This document shows, in pieces, positions 17,901 through 25,614 of a stretch of DNA of 64,000 bases. Below the pieces are notes generated by a model that saw nothing but the letters and a program-made list of their open reading frames with translations, ran no database searches and was not told the origin of the DNA. The DNA comes from Pseudomonas helvetica. GTDB taxonomy: Bacteria; Pseudomonadota; Gammaproteobacteria; Pseudomonadales; Pseudomonadaceae. The stretch's first letter is position 1. Every line of letters starts with the position of its first letter. The stretch spans positions 3,111,501 to 3,175,500 of the forward strand of contig NZ_CP150917.1 in the NCBI RefSeq assembly GCF_039908645.1, read 5' to 3'. Position numbers and translations under genes: made by a program.

Positions 17901-18497
17901 TTCCCGCCGGTGATCGTCTATACCGGGCGTAACCTGACCCGTGATGAAGAGGCGGATCTGCGCAAGTATTCACGCTCGATCATCATCAAGGGCGCGCGCT
18001 CGCCAGAGCGCCTGCTCGACGAGGTGACACTGTTCCTGCACAAAGTCGAATCGCGGTTGTCCCATGAGAGGCAAACGATGCTCAAGACTGCCCGCAGCCG
18101 CGACAGGGTCTTCGAAGGCCGCAAGGTGCTGTTGGTGGATGATGATGTGCGCAATATCTTTTCCCTCACCAGCGCGCTGGAGCACAAGGGCGCTATCGTG
18201 GTGATTGGCCGTAACGGTCGTGAAGCGATCGAGAAACTCAATGAGGTGGATGACATCGACCTGGTGCTGATGGACGTGATGATGCCGGAGATGGACGGTT
18301 TTGAAGCCACCCTCGAGATCCGCAAGGACCCGCGCTGGCGCAAGTTGCCGATCATTGCGGTGACGGCCAAGGCCATGAAGGACGATCAGGAGCGCTGCCT
18401 GCAAGCCGGTTCCAACGATTACCTGGCCAAGCCCATCGACCTGGACCGCCTGTTCTCGCTGATTCGCGTGTGGTTACCGAAGATGGAACGTATCTAA
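14985..18497 (+). CDS. Hybrid sensor histidine kinase: CHASE3-GAF-HisKA-HATPase-REC-REC-REC
   Basis: 1170 residues, SD AAGGGG. Membrane segment 1 (about 37-59), a CHASE3-like helical sensor ('NEALTLTVDLETGMRGFLLS', about 60-205), membrane segment 2 (about 205-226), a GAF domain (about 265-410), and a long Gln/Glu coiled coil (about 410-500). HisKA has phospho-His511 in FLANMSHELRTPLN; the ATPase has ENTS-like N box 'LEQVLKNLLSNAIKFTEKG' and GTGLGLSIS. Three receivers follow, with phosphoacceptors Asp828 (LLDMRLPD), Asp950 (IIDLKLPD) and Asp1097 (LMDVMMPEMDG). It heads an operon with a CheR methyltransferase whose start follows its stop directly. Signal unknown. Confidence 0.93.
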   Translation: MEQTPSLTTVHQGHPMTSSSSVDEQGFRKLLSRNVSLPLGMGVLSAVFFVSLITYLLSVIQWLEHTDRVINNANEALTLTVDLETGMRGFLLSGDEHFLDPYETAKPRIIAALKTLQELTADNPPQVDRLRRLEALQVEWNDYAQTMIDLQHRSGDYRAAVKSGRGKRLTDEIRKQYEDVIDMEQQLRITRNEGVRRTTIWSISLYLLLVAGISGLLAYVGRRDLLSLSQKYSANLAAQQSSAQRLEQQAWLRNGQTELAEQVLGQLTLNRLGRNILQFCAQYLGSAVGAIYAKEEHGGLTRIASYGFSREQEGREQAINSGEGITGQVAQQGRLIRLDEVPAGYFKVSSGLGEGVPCSVLVVPTRDDDRVNGVIELGFLRALTERDVELLELIAGNIGTSIEAARYRQRLQEVLAQTQQLNEELQVQQEELKTANEELEEQSRVLKESQWHLETQQAELEQTNEQLAEQRDAMDRKNGELNQAQVQLEERAQELQRSSQYKSEFLANMSHELRTPLNSSLILARLLAENPQQNLSAEQVTFAESIYSAGNDLLNLINDILDISKVEAGKLVIRPENTSVARLVDGLRGMFEPLAADKRLAFNLELQADAPLTVFTDRQRLEQVLKNLLSNAIKFTEKGSVSLTVARQTGEGIAFIVRDSGIGIASDQQESIFEAFRQADGSTNRRYGGTGLGLSISRDLAALLGGSISVISEPGQGSSFTLVLPVQYVDLGDEPRELLKIVPVVAAPKVTAAPAPLIVEAKIPRFADDRDKAPFTRRCMLVVEDEVNFAHILFDLAHELGYQCLVAHGADEGYDLAKRFMPDAILLDMRLPDHSGLTVLQRLKEHAETRHIPVHVISVEDRVEAAMHMGAIGYALKPTTREELKDVFARLEAKLTQKVKRVLLVEDDDLQRDSIARLIGDDDIEITAVGLAQEALDLLRETIYDCMIIDLKLPDMLGNDLLKRMSTEDICSFPPVIVYTGRNLTRDEEADLRKYSRSIIIKGARSPERLLDEVTLFLHKVESRLSHERQTMLKTARSRDRVFEGRKVLLVDDDVRNIFSLTSALEHKGAIVVIGRNGREAIEKLNEVDDIDLVLMDVMMPEMDGFEATLEIRKDPRWRKLPIIAVTAKAMKDDQERCLQAGSNDYLAKPIDLDRLFSLIRVWLPKMERI

Positions 18498-19319
18498 GTG
18501 GAGAGAAATACCGACATTGAGCTGCGGTTGCTGGTCGAAGCGATCTACCTCAAATACAGCTACGACTTTCGTGATTACTCCGGCGCTTCGATCAAGCGCC
18601 GGGTCAATCACGCCTTGCATCAACTCGAATGCAAAACCATTTCCGCGCTGCAGGAGCGGGTGCTGCACGACCCGACGGCGTTCATGCAGTTGCTGCAATT
18701 GCTGACGATTCCGGTCAGCGAGATGTTTCGCGACCCGGCGCACTTCCAGGCCATTCGTCAGGAAGTGGTGCCGCTGCTCAAGACCTATCCTTCGATCAAG
18801 ATCTGGATTGCCGGGTGCAGCACGGGCGAAGAGGTCTATTCGATGGCCATTCTGCTGCGCGAAGAGGGCTTGCTGGAGCGCACCATCATTTACGCCACTG
18901 ACATCAACCCACGCTCGCTGGAAAAGGCCAAACAGGGGATCTTTTCGCTGGCGAACATCCGCGCCTACACCCATAACTACCAGCAGGCCGGTGGTCAGTG
19001 CTCGTTCGCCAACTACTATACGGCGGCGTATGACCACGCGATTTTCGACAAGACCCTGTGTGAGAACGTGACTTTCGCCGATCACAGCCTCGCGACTGAC
19101 AGTGTCTTTTCAGAAACTCAATTAATTTCATGTCGCAATGTATTGATTTATTTCAATAAAAAATTACAGGATCGTGCCTTCGGGCTGTTTCATGAGTCGC
19201 TGTGTCATCGTGGTTTCCTGGTGCTGGGCAGTAAGGAGACCCTGGACTTCTCGACCTATGGCAAGCAGTTCGAACCTTTGGTCAAACAAGAACGGATCTA
19301 CCGCAAGCATGCTGAGTAA
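18498..19319 (+). CDS. cheR: CheR-type protein-glutamate O-methyltransferase
   Basis: 273 residues from a GTG that directly abuts the TAA of the hybrid kinase, implying translational coupling. The N-terminal CheR domain (about 10-75: 'YSYDFRDYSGASIKRRVNHA', 'LLQLLTIPVSEMFRDPAHF') precedes a SAM-dependent methyltransferase fold: IWIAGCSTGEEVYSMAI (SAM loop), IIYATDINPRSLEKA and LISCRNVLIYFNKKLQDRAF. CheR methylates receptor glutamates in chemotaxis. There is no CheB and no chemoreceptor here, so it may act on the coiled-coil region of the kinase or on an unlinked target. The symbol refers to family, not to the chemotaxis gene itself. Confidence 0.9.
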   Translation: MERNTDIELRLLVEAIYLKYSYDFRDYSGASIKRRVNHALHQLECKTISALQERVLHDPTAFMQLLQLLTIPVSEMFRDPAHFQAIRQEVVPLLKTYPSIKIWIAGCSTGEEVYSMAILLREEGLLERTIIYATDINPRSLEKAKQGIFSLANIRAYTHNYQQAGGQCSFANYYTAAYDHAIFDKTLCENVTFADHSLATDSVFSETQLISCRNVLIYFNKKLQDRAFGLFHESLCHRGFLVLGSKETLDFSTYGKQFEPLVKQERIYRKHAE

Positions 19320-20523
19320 TATCCAGGCCAAATTGCTGATCGTCGACGATCTGCCAGAGAACCTGCTGGCGCTCGAAGCGCTGATCACCCGTGAAGACCG
19401 TACGGTGTACAAGGCGCTATCCGCGGACGAAGCCTTGTCATTGCTGCTGCAACACGAGTTCGCCATCGCCATTCTCGATGTGCAGATGCCCGGCATGAAC
19501 GGCTTCGAACTGGCCGAACTGATGCGCGGTACCGAGAAAACCCGGAGCATTCCGATTATTTTCGTCAGTGCGGCCGGGCGAGAGAGTCATTACGCGTTCA
19601 AGGGTTACGAAAGTGGCGCCGTGGACTTTTTGCATAAACCGCTGGATATCCACGCGGTGAAAAGCAAGGTCAACGTGTTTGTCGACCTGTACCGGCAGCG
19701 CAAGGCAATGAATCTGCAGGTCGAAGCCCTGGAGCAAGGCCGTCGTGAGCAGGAGGCGTTACTCAAGCAATTGCAGGCCACGCAGAGCGAGCTGGAGCAG
19801 GCCGTGCGCATGCGCGATGACTTCATGTCGATCGTCGCTCACGAGGTCCGTACACCGTTGAACGGGCTGATCCTCGAAACCCAGCTGCGCAAGATGCACC
19901 TGGCCAGGGACAATGCTGCGGCGTTTACCCTGGACAAGATGCACGCGATGGTTGATCGCGATGAGCGGCAGATCAAGAGCCTGATCCGCTTGATCGAGGA
20001 CATGCTCGATGTGTCGCGGATTCGCACCGGCAAGTTGTCCATTCGCCCCAGCCGTTTTGACCTGGCGCAGTTGACGGGTAACCTGTTGCAGAGTTTTGCA
20101 CCGCAGGTGGAGTCTGCCGAGTCGTCGGTGACGTTTGTCGCTCCGCTACCGGTGGAAGGCAATTGGGATGAGTTTCGCATCGAGCAGGTGGTGTCCAACC
20201 TGCTGACCAACGCCCTGCGTTACGGTGCCAAGCGTCCGATCGAGGTTCGCGTGTACAGCCAGGACGGTGAAGCGCGGATGGAGATCAGGGACCAGGGGAT
20301 TGGCATCAGTGAGGAAAACCAGAAACGTATTTTTCAGCAGTTCGAGCGTGTGTCGGCGAAAACCGTGGTAGCCGGACTGGGTTTAGGGCTATTTATTTCC
20401 GAGCAAATCGTCGCCGCCCATGGCGGATCCATCACTGTTGAGAGCAAGATTAATCAAGGTTCGTTGTTTCGTGTTTGCCTACCGCTGCAGGAAAACAGAC
20501 AAAGCAACGCAACCTCTGCGTGA
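19309..20523 (+). CDS. Receiver-histidine kinase (REC-HisKA-HATPase)
   Basis: 404 residues from MLSNIQAKLLIVDD, an ATG inside the last codons of cheR (11-bp overlap). The upstream in-frame extension reads cheR in another frame and is discarded. An N-terminal receiver has phosphoacceptor Asp57 in AILDVQMPGMNG. A coiled coil (about 140-165) leads to HisKA with His178 in FMSIVAHEVRTPLNG and an ATPase ending DQGIGISEENQKRIFQQF and GLGLGLFISEQIVAAHGG. No membrane segment, so a soluble kinase that would be switched by phosphotransfer to its own receiver, plausibly from the upstream hybrid kinase. Confidence 0.92.
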   Translation: MLSNIQAKLLIVDDLPENLLALEALITREDRTVYKALSADEALSLLLQHEFAIAILDVQMPGMNGFELAELMRGTEKTRSIPIIFVSAAGRESHYAFKGYESGAVDFLHKPLDIHAVKSKVNVFVDLYRQRKAMNLQVEALEQGRREQEALLKQLQATQSELEQAVRMRDDFMSIVAHEVRTPLNGLILETQLRKMHLARDNAAAFTLDKMHAMVDRDERQIKSLIRLIEDMLDVSRIRTGKLSIRPSRFDLAQLTGNLLQSFAPQVESAESSVTFVAPLPVEGNWDEFRIEQVVSNLLTNALRYGAKRPIEVRVYSQDGEARMEIRDQGIGISEENQKRIFQQFERVSAKTVVAGLGLGLFISEQIVAAHGGSITVESKINQGSLFRVCLPLQENRQSNATSA

Positions 20524-20567
20524 CCGAAGGGTCGTATCAGCAGCTATTGACCGAACAAAGGCTTCCC

Positions 20568-20945
20568 ATGAGTGAAGATGCACAAGACGTCGTATTGATC
20601 GTTGAAGATGACCCCTCGATCCTGATGGTACTGGTCGCCTATCTGTCGGGTGAGGGCTATCGGGTTTTGCAGGCTGTAGATGGCGAGCAGGCTTTCGAAA
20701 TTCTCGCGAGCAAACCGCACCTGGATATGATGATCACCGATTACCGTCTGCCCGGTGGCATCTCCGGCGTACAGATTGCCGAACCTGCGGTGAAGCTGCG
20801 ACCTGAACTCAAGGTGATTTTCATCAGCGGTTACCCGCAGGAAATTCGTGAGTCCGGCAGCCCGATCGCGCAAAAGGCGCCGATCCTGGCCAAGCCGTTC
20901 GATCTCGACGAGTTGCAGGTCTTGATGCACGAAATGCTTTCGTAA
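20568..20945 (+). CDS. Single-domain response regulator (CheY-like)
   Basis: 125 residues from MSEDAQDVVLIVEDD; the ATG lies 44 bp after the kinase stop. Receiver domain with acidic pair EDD near residues 12-14, Asp58 in MMITDYRLPGGISG, FISGYP and a Lys in ILAKPFDLDEL. It has no output domain and is the last gene of the hybrid kinase-cheR-kinase operon, so it is probably the terminal or a sink receiver of the phosphorelay. Confidence 0.9.
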   Translation: MSEDAQDVVLIVEDDPSILMVLVAYLSGEGYRVLQAVDGEQAFEILASKPHLDMMITDYRLPGGISGVQIAEPAVKLRPELKVIFISGYPQEIRESGSPIAQKAPILAKPFDLDELQVLMHEMLS

Positions 20946-20968
20946 GCTCCGCTCCTGCGGTCTATCGT

Positions 20969-22024
20969 TTACAGGCCCTGCTGCAACGCCGGGTCATCCG
21001 GATTCATCTGCTCAAGTTGTGCCAGCAGCACCTGAACGTTCTGCAGCTGGCCACTTTCCTTCCAGTAGTTGATCAACGTGACTCGCGCCTTGCGATCGGC
21101 CGGGTGACGCTGAACGATTTCCTGAAGCTGCTTTTGTGCGGCTTCGAGTTCTTCCTGGCCGTGCAAGGTGGTTGCCAGGTCGTAGCGGTATTCCCTGTTG
21201 TCGGGCGCAAGTTCTACCGCTTTTGAAAGACCGAGCAAGGCCAGCTCGTTTTGTCCGTGATGCAGCAACCACAACCCTAAAGCATGCTGCAGGTAAGCGG
21301 AGTCAGGTTGGGCCTGCAACTGTCTGGCGAGCATTTGTTGGGCAGCATCGGCCTGGCCCTGTTTATCCAGTACCTCGATCTGCATCACCAGCGCGGGCAA
21401 GTTGCCCGGGTCCAGGCGCAAGGTCTGATCGAGCGCCTGCTGTGCTGCTTTCACTTCAGCGTTGTGCAGGTGCAGGCGAGCCAGTTGGTATTGGGTCTCG
21501 GCGCTTTCAGGCTGACTATTCAGCGAGTGCTCGTATTCATCGATGACCTGCTGCAAAGGGCCGAAGTACAACCCCAGATCATCCGGCGAAAGCCCCAGCA
21601 ACGCGTTCGCGGTGGCAAAACGCACGACTTGCTCGTGGTCGTCGAGCAATGGCCCGAGCAACAGGCTGCGTTGACCATTGGGCACCAGCCCGACGATGCT
21701 TTTGATCGCCGCCTGGCGAACCTCGACCACAGGGCTTTGCAGGTCGGCGTCTGCCAGTTTCAGTGCCTGGGGGCTCGGATAATTCGCCAGTTCGGCATGC
21801 AACAGGACACGGCGCGTGTCCGACAAGTCCGGACGTGCCAACTGCTGATAGAGCACTCGCGCCGCACCGGGTTGGCCGTTGCGGGCCTTTTCCATGGCGT
21901 CGTGATAGCCCTGCTTGATCGCAGGGGGCACCTCTGGCGTCGTACTGCGCAGAGAAAACCAGGCAATGCCGACGGCAAACAGGACTAGCAGGCTGATGTA
22001 CAGGTAGCGGCGAGGCATGGGCAT
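20969..22024 (-). CDS. TPR/HEAT-repeat membrane-anchored protein
   Basis: 351 residues. An uncleaved N-terminal membrane anchor (YLYISLLVLFAVGIAWFSL, about 7-25) is followed by a periplasmic region. About 85-150 resembles HEAT-like repeats ('SPVVEVRQAAIKSIVGLVPN', DDHEQVVRFATANALLGL), and about 170-350 forms at least four TPR units (ETQYQLARLHLHNAEVKAA, LPALVMQIEVLDKQGQADAA, YLQHALGLWLLHHGQ, YRYDLATTLHGQEELEAA). These are scaffolds for protein-protein contacts; the partner is unknown. It may be a monocistronic unit, convergent with the phosphorelay operon. Confidence 0.85.
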   Translation of the reverse strand: MPMPRRYLYISLLVLFAVGIAWFSLRSTTPEVPPAIKQGYHDAMEKARNGQPGAARVLYQQLARPDLSDTRRVLLHAELANYPSPQALKLADADLQSPVVEVRQAAIKSIVGLVPNGQRSLLLGPLLDDHEQVVRFATANALLGLSPDDLGLYFGPLQQVIDEYEHSLNSQPESAETQYQLARLHLHNAEVKAAQQALDQTLRLDPGNLPALVMQIEVLDKQGQADAAQQMLARQLQAQPDSAYLQHALGLWLLHHGQNELALLGLSKAVELAPDNREYRYDLATTLHGQEELEAAQKQLQEIVQRHPADRKARVTLINYWKESGQLQNVQVLLAQLEQMNPDDPALQQGL

Positions 22025-22199
22025 GCAGGAATCCGGAATCTGACAGTGTTTGCAAAGCTGCCAGCATCGGTCAGCTGGCGCTGCGAGTCAAACCCGGGAC
22101 GTGGTTAAAACCATACTTGATGGGCACATATCGAGCTGAAACCTCTCACGTGTCGTCGCAGTGACTACGCTTGCTGGAGACGACTCGACGAGTGTTTCC

Positions 22200-24335
22200 A
22201 TGCAAGCGTTGCTGCAGTACTTCAAGGCGATCCTCCACCCCGGTCCCGGGGTGTTGCTGTTTGCCTTGAGAACGATCACCGCCGGGCTGCTGACACTGTA
22301 CCTGGCCTTTGTGTTTGACCTCGACCAGCCCAAATGGTCGATCATGGCCGTGGTCATCGTCAGTCAGCCCCTGGCCGGGATGGCGCTTGCCCGCAGTTTT
22401 GGCCAGGTCATCGGCACCACGCTGGGTGCGGCCGTGGCCGTGGTGATCATGGCGATCTTCCCCCAGGCGCCGGTGCCTTTCGTGATGACGTTGTCCCTGT
22501 GGCTGGCGCTGTGCACCGCCGGTGGCACCTTGTTGCGCTACACCAGTTCCCAGGCATTTGTGCTCAGCGGCTATACGGCAGTAGTGGTGGGGCTGCTGGC
22601 AGTGCCTGATCTGGAGGGCACCTTCCTGTTGGCCGTGACCCGCGTGACCGAGACGTTGCTGGCGGTTGCCTGTGTCTGTGTGGTCAGCCTGCTGACCGCG
22701 CGTCCGGAGGCTGTGGCCAAGGATTACTTTGCCAGGATCGATCAGGTGATCAAGCTGCTGGCAACCCATGCCAGCGCGGTCATTCGAACCGAGGAAAGCG
22801 AGGAAGACTTCCACCGTCGGCAAATGCAGCTACTTGGGCAGATCAGTGCGCTGGAGGGGGTACGCCGGCATTTGTATTACGACGCGCCGCGTTTGCGCAG
22901 TGCCGACGACCTGGTGCAATTGCTTGGCAATCAACTGCTGTTGCTGACCGCGCGGCTCACCGCATTGCGCCATCAGCGCGAGCTGTTGCTCGAACGCTGG
23001 GAAGGCGAGATCCCTGCCGAAATCCAGCATTTGCTGAACGAAGAGCTGACCTTTCTCGATGAACTGGCCCGGCAGGGGCGCGCGCTGTCCAGCGAGCAGC
23101 GGCACCAGTTTGCGGCATTGCAACAGCGCTTCGATGCACTGGCCTACCGTTCGGAGCAACTGACCGAGCCCTTGAAGGCCACCTTGCGCTCGCTGTCATG
23201 GTCACTGCGTTGGGAACAGGCGCGAATGCTCCAGCAGCTTGAAACGATTCTGGAATTGAGCGATGCGATCCAGAGCGGACGCAAGGCCAGTAGCGTGTTT
23301 CGCGGTCAGGCCAATCCACTGCATCTGGATTTCACCCTGGCGACGATGAACGCCATCCGTGCGTTCTGCGCACTGATGGTGGCTGGCCTGATATGGATCG
23401 AAACCGGTTGGGACGGCGCCCGGGGCGGGATGATTGTGGCGGGGATCCTCTGCTCGTTGATGGCGACGTTTCCCCGCCCGTTGTTGGCTGCCCAGAGCTA
23501 TGCCCGGGGCTTGGGTCTGGCGCTGGTGGTGTCGGCGCTGCTTGAATTTGCGCTGGTGCCGATGATCAGTAGCTTCGAGCTGTTGGCCCTGTTGCTGGCG
23601 CCATTGCTGTATGCCGTTGCGGTGGGGTTGTCCAGCCCGCCAACCACGGGGACGGGGATCGGGCTGGGATTGTCGACATTTCTGTTATTGGGCCCGCAGA
23701 ACACCGGATTGGGGCAGAACACCGCGATCCAGTGGTTTGAATTTGCTGGCGCTTACACCTGCGCCACCGTGCTGGCGTTGAGTGTGTATGCCTTGATCTT
23801 CCCCTTCAGGCCCGTTCTGCGTATTCGCCGGCTGCACCAGGAAAATTGCGAGCAGGTCTATGCCTTGCTGAAAAAACCGGCCACGGATGAAAACCAGTTT
23901 GCCTTCGAGAGTCGTCTGGTCGACCGTCTGACCACGATGCTGGGGCTGTTGCCAGCCATCCAGGACAAGCCTGCGCGTGACCTGTTCGAGGTCAGCCTCG
24001 GCTGTCTGGCCCTGGGCATTGCCTTGAACCAGCTCAGGCAGCAGGGGCAGAACAACCTGCTACTGAGCCCGCAGACGCAAACCCGGTTGTTTGCCACCGT
24101 TCAGGAAGTCGGGCGGCTGGTTGCCGGTCGGCCGAACATCGAAGTGGATCGCGTGATTGACAGCCTGCACGCCTTGGGCGATGAGCTGGACGCGCTGCAC
24201 TGCAGCGTCCATGAACACCTGTGGTCAGTGTTTCGCATGCGTGTGGCGTTGTTGATCGTGGTGTCGTTCCTGGAGCGCCACCGTGGCCACTTTGAGCCTG
24301 TCACCTTGCAAGGAGTACCTGCGCTTGACCATTGA
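22200..24335 (+). CDS. FUSC-family efflux permease (AaeB/fusaric-acid-resistance type)
   Basis: 711 residues from MQALLQYFKAILHPGPG; a GTG 13 codons upstream (22161) is an alternative. Two FUSC halves: N-terminal membrane bundle (about 20-170), a long soluble helical linker with TTRLTALRHQR-like coiled coil (about 175-365), and a second membrane bundle (about 375-535) including 'MIVAGILCSLMATFPRPLLA', then a C-terminal cytoplasmic part. This is the inner-membrane pump subunit that pairs with a DUF1656 protein and an HlyD adaptor, both directly downstream. Family substrates are aromatic acids such as fusaric or p-hydroxybenzoic acid; substrate here unknown. Confidence 0.9.
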   Translation: MQALLQYFKAILHPGPGVLLFALRTITAGLLTLYLAFVFDLDQPKWSIMAVVIVSQPLAGMALARSFGQVIGTTLGAAVAVVIMAIFPQAPVPFVMTLSLWLALCTAGGTLLRYTSSQAFVLSGYTAVVVGLLAVPDLEGTFLLAVTRVTETLLAVACVCVVSLLTARPEAVAKDYFARIDQVIKLLATHASAVIRTEESEEDFHRRQMQLLGQISALEGVRRHLYYDAPRLRSADDLVQLLGNQLLLLTARLTALRHQRELLLERWEGEIPAEIQHLLNEELTFLDELARQGRALSSEQRHQFAALQQRFDALAYRSEQLTEPLKATLRSLSWSLRWEQARMLQQLETILELSDAIQSGRKASSVFRGQANPLHLDFTLATMNAIRAFCALMVAGLIWIETGWDGARGGMIVAGILCSLMATFPRPLLAAQSYARGLGLALVVSALLEFALVPMISSFELLALLLAPLLYAVAVGLSSPPTTGTGIGLGLSTFLLLGPQNTGLGQNTAIQWFEFAGAYTCATVLALSVYALIFPFRPVLRIRRLHQENCEQVYALLKKPATDENQFAFESRLVDRLTTMLGLLPAIQDKPARDLFEVSLGCLALGIALNQLRQQGQNNLLLSPQTQTRLFATVQEVGRLVAGRPNIEVDRVIDSLHALGDELDALHCSVHEHLWSVFRMRVALLIVVSFLERHRGHFEPVTLQGVPALDH

Positions 24336-24525
24336 TCTGGAAATAGGCGGTGTCTATCTGCCGCCGATTGCCCAGGCGCTGCTGCTGGGCTTGCCGATTT
24401 TCCTGGTGCTGGACTGGTTCCTGCGGCGCCTCGGCGTATTGCAATTCGTCTGGCATGAAGCCTTGTTCGAAGGCGCGTTGTACGCCTGCGTGTGCGCGAT
24501 GTTGATACTGGCGATGGGAGCCTGA
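24325..24525 (+). CDS. DUF1656 small membrane protein of a FUSC/HlyD efflux operon
   Basis: 66 residues from a TTG start: the SD AAGGAG (24310-24315) is correctly spaced from TTG 24325, whereas the ATG at 24283 is badly placed and adds a tail unlike the family. It overlaps the FUSC stop by 11 bp. It reads MTIDLEIGGVYLPPIAQALL, with two hydrophobic helices (about 12-28 and 46-64), the standard DUF1656/AaeX form. It is a small partner of the pump; exact role unknown. Confidence 0.85.
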   Translation: MTIDLEIGGVYLPPIAQALLLGLPIFLVLDWFLRRLGVLQFVWHEALFEGALYACVCAMLILAMGA

Positions 24526-24529
24526 TGCC

Positions 24530-25495
24530 TTGAAGAAGATTCTTGCCCAATTCTCGACACTGGCAGTGGTCGTGCTGGCTTTTGTGCTCGGCTGGTTTGC
24601 CTGGGAGCATTACACCCGCGCACCGTGGACCCGGGACGCACGGGTGCGTGCCGATGTGGTGACTTTGTCCGCCGATGTTGCGGGACGCATCGTCCGCCTG
24701 GGTGTGCAGGATAACCAGCATGTGGAGAAGGGGCAGTTGCTGTTGGAAATCGATCCCTCGCGTTACGCCCTGGCGGTGGAACATGCCAAGCGTTCGGTCG
24801 AAGTGGCGAAGGCCTCGCTGGGGCAATCGCAAGCCACCATCGTTGCCAGTCAGGCGCTGCTCAAGCAGCGTCAAAGCGAGGAGCAGCGTCGACGGACTCT
24901 CAAGGAACGCATGGCGGTCTCTGGCGAAGAGTGGGAAAAATCCAGTACCGAGGTGTCGGTGGCCCAGGCCGATTTGCTGCGCAGCCAGGCCAACCTGGGT
25001 TTTGCCCAGGCCAATGTGCAACTGGCCATCGCCGCATTGGCCGAGGCTGAACACGATCTGCAGCGCACTCGGGTCGAATCGCCGGTCAGTGGCTACGTCA
25101 CCAATCTGCTGACGCGGCAGGGCGATTACGCGACCGCGGGCGGGCCGCTGGTGGCGCTGGTGGACAGCGACTCGTTTTATGTCAGCGGCTACTTCGAAGA
25201 AACCAAGCTGCCGCGAATCGCGGAGGGTGACCGGGTCGACATCGAACTGATGAGTGGCGAACGTTTTGGCGGCACCGTGCAAAGCATCGCTTTCGCCATT
25301 GCCGACCGGGAGAACCTGCCCGGCGGGCGTTTGCTGGCCAACATCAACCCAAGCTACACCTGGGTCAAACTGGCGCAACGGGTGCCGGTACGGATTCAGA
25401 TCGACGCCGACTATGCCGGCAAAAACACGCTGCGTGCCGGGACCACGGCTACGGTGACTGTCCAGGAAACCCGCAAATCCGACGATCACCGCTAA
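24530..25495 (+). CDS. HlyD-family periplasmic adaptor of the FUSC pump
   Basis: 321 residues from a TTG four bases after the DUF1656 stop, no ATG being suitable. One N-terminal membrane anchor (about 8-24). Then a lipoyl/barrel-sandwich start 'TRDARVRADVVTLSADVAGR' and VQDNQHVEKGQLLLEID, an alpha-helical hairpin (about 70-165) and the returning lipoyl half 'TRVESPVSGYVTNLLTRQGD', with a beta-barrel (about 215-290). This is AaeA/EmrA-like. It links the FUSC pump to an outer-membrane channel, which is not encoded in the operon. The NodT gene downstream is on the other strand. Confidence 0.9.
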   Translation: MKKILAQFSTLAVVVLAFVLGWFAWEHYTRAPWTRDARVRADVVTLSADVAGRIVRLGVQDNQHVEKGQLLLEIDPSRYALAVEHAKRSVEVAKASLGQSQATIVASQALLKQRQSEEQRRRTLKERMAVSGEEWEKSSTEVSVAQADLLRSQANLGFAQANVQLAIAALAEAEHDLQRTRVESPVSGYVTNLLTRQGDYATAGGPLVALVDSDSFYVSGYFEETKLPRIAEGDRVDIELMSGERFGGTVQSIAFAIADRENLPGGRLLANINPSYTWVKLAQRVPVRIQIDADYAGKNTLRAGTTATVTVQETRKSDDHR

Positions 25496-25535
25496 CACGG
25501 GGGAATGTGGGGAATCACCATTGTTTGCAGGCAAA

Positions 25536-25570
25536 AAAAGCCCCGCGACCGAATGAGACGCGGGGCAAAA
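25536..25570 (-). terminator. Rho-independent terminator of the mexEF-oprN-like operon
   Basis: Perfect arms GCCCCGCG (25540-25547) and CGCGGGGC (25559-25566). On the minus strand the hairpin is followed by TTTTTTT, and it is 45 bp past the oprN-like stop. Preceding Ts make it also partly usable for the FUSC operon from the other side. Confidence 0.85.
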
Positions 25571-25614
25571 AATTTGGTTGGTTGCGGCCAACCAAAGGAG
25601 CTCTTGAAAAGGGG

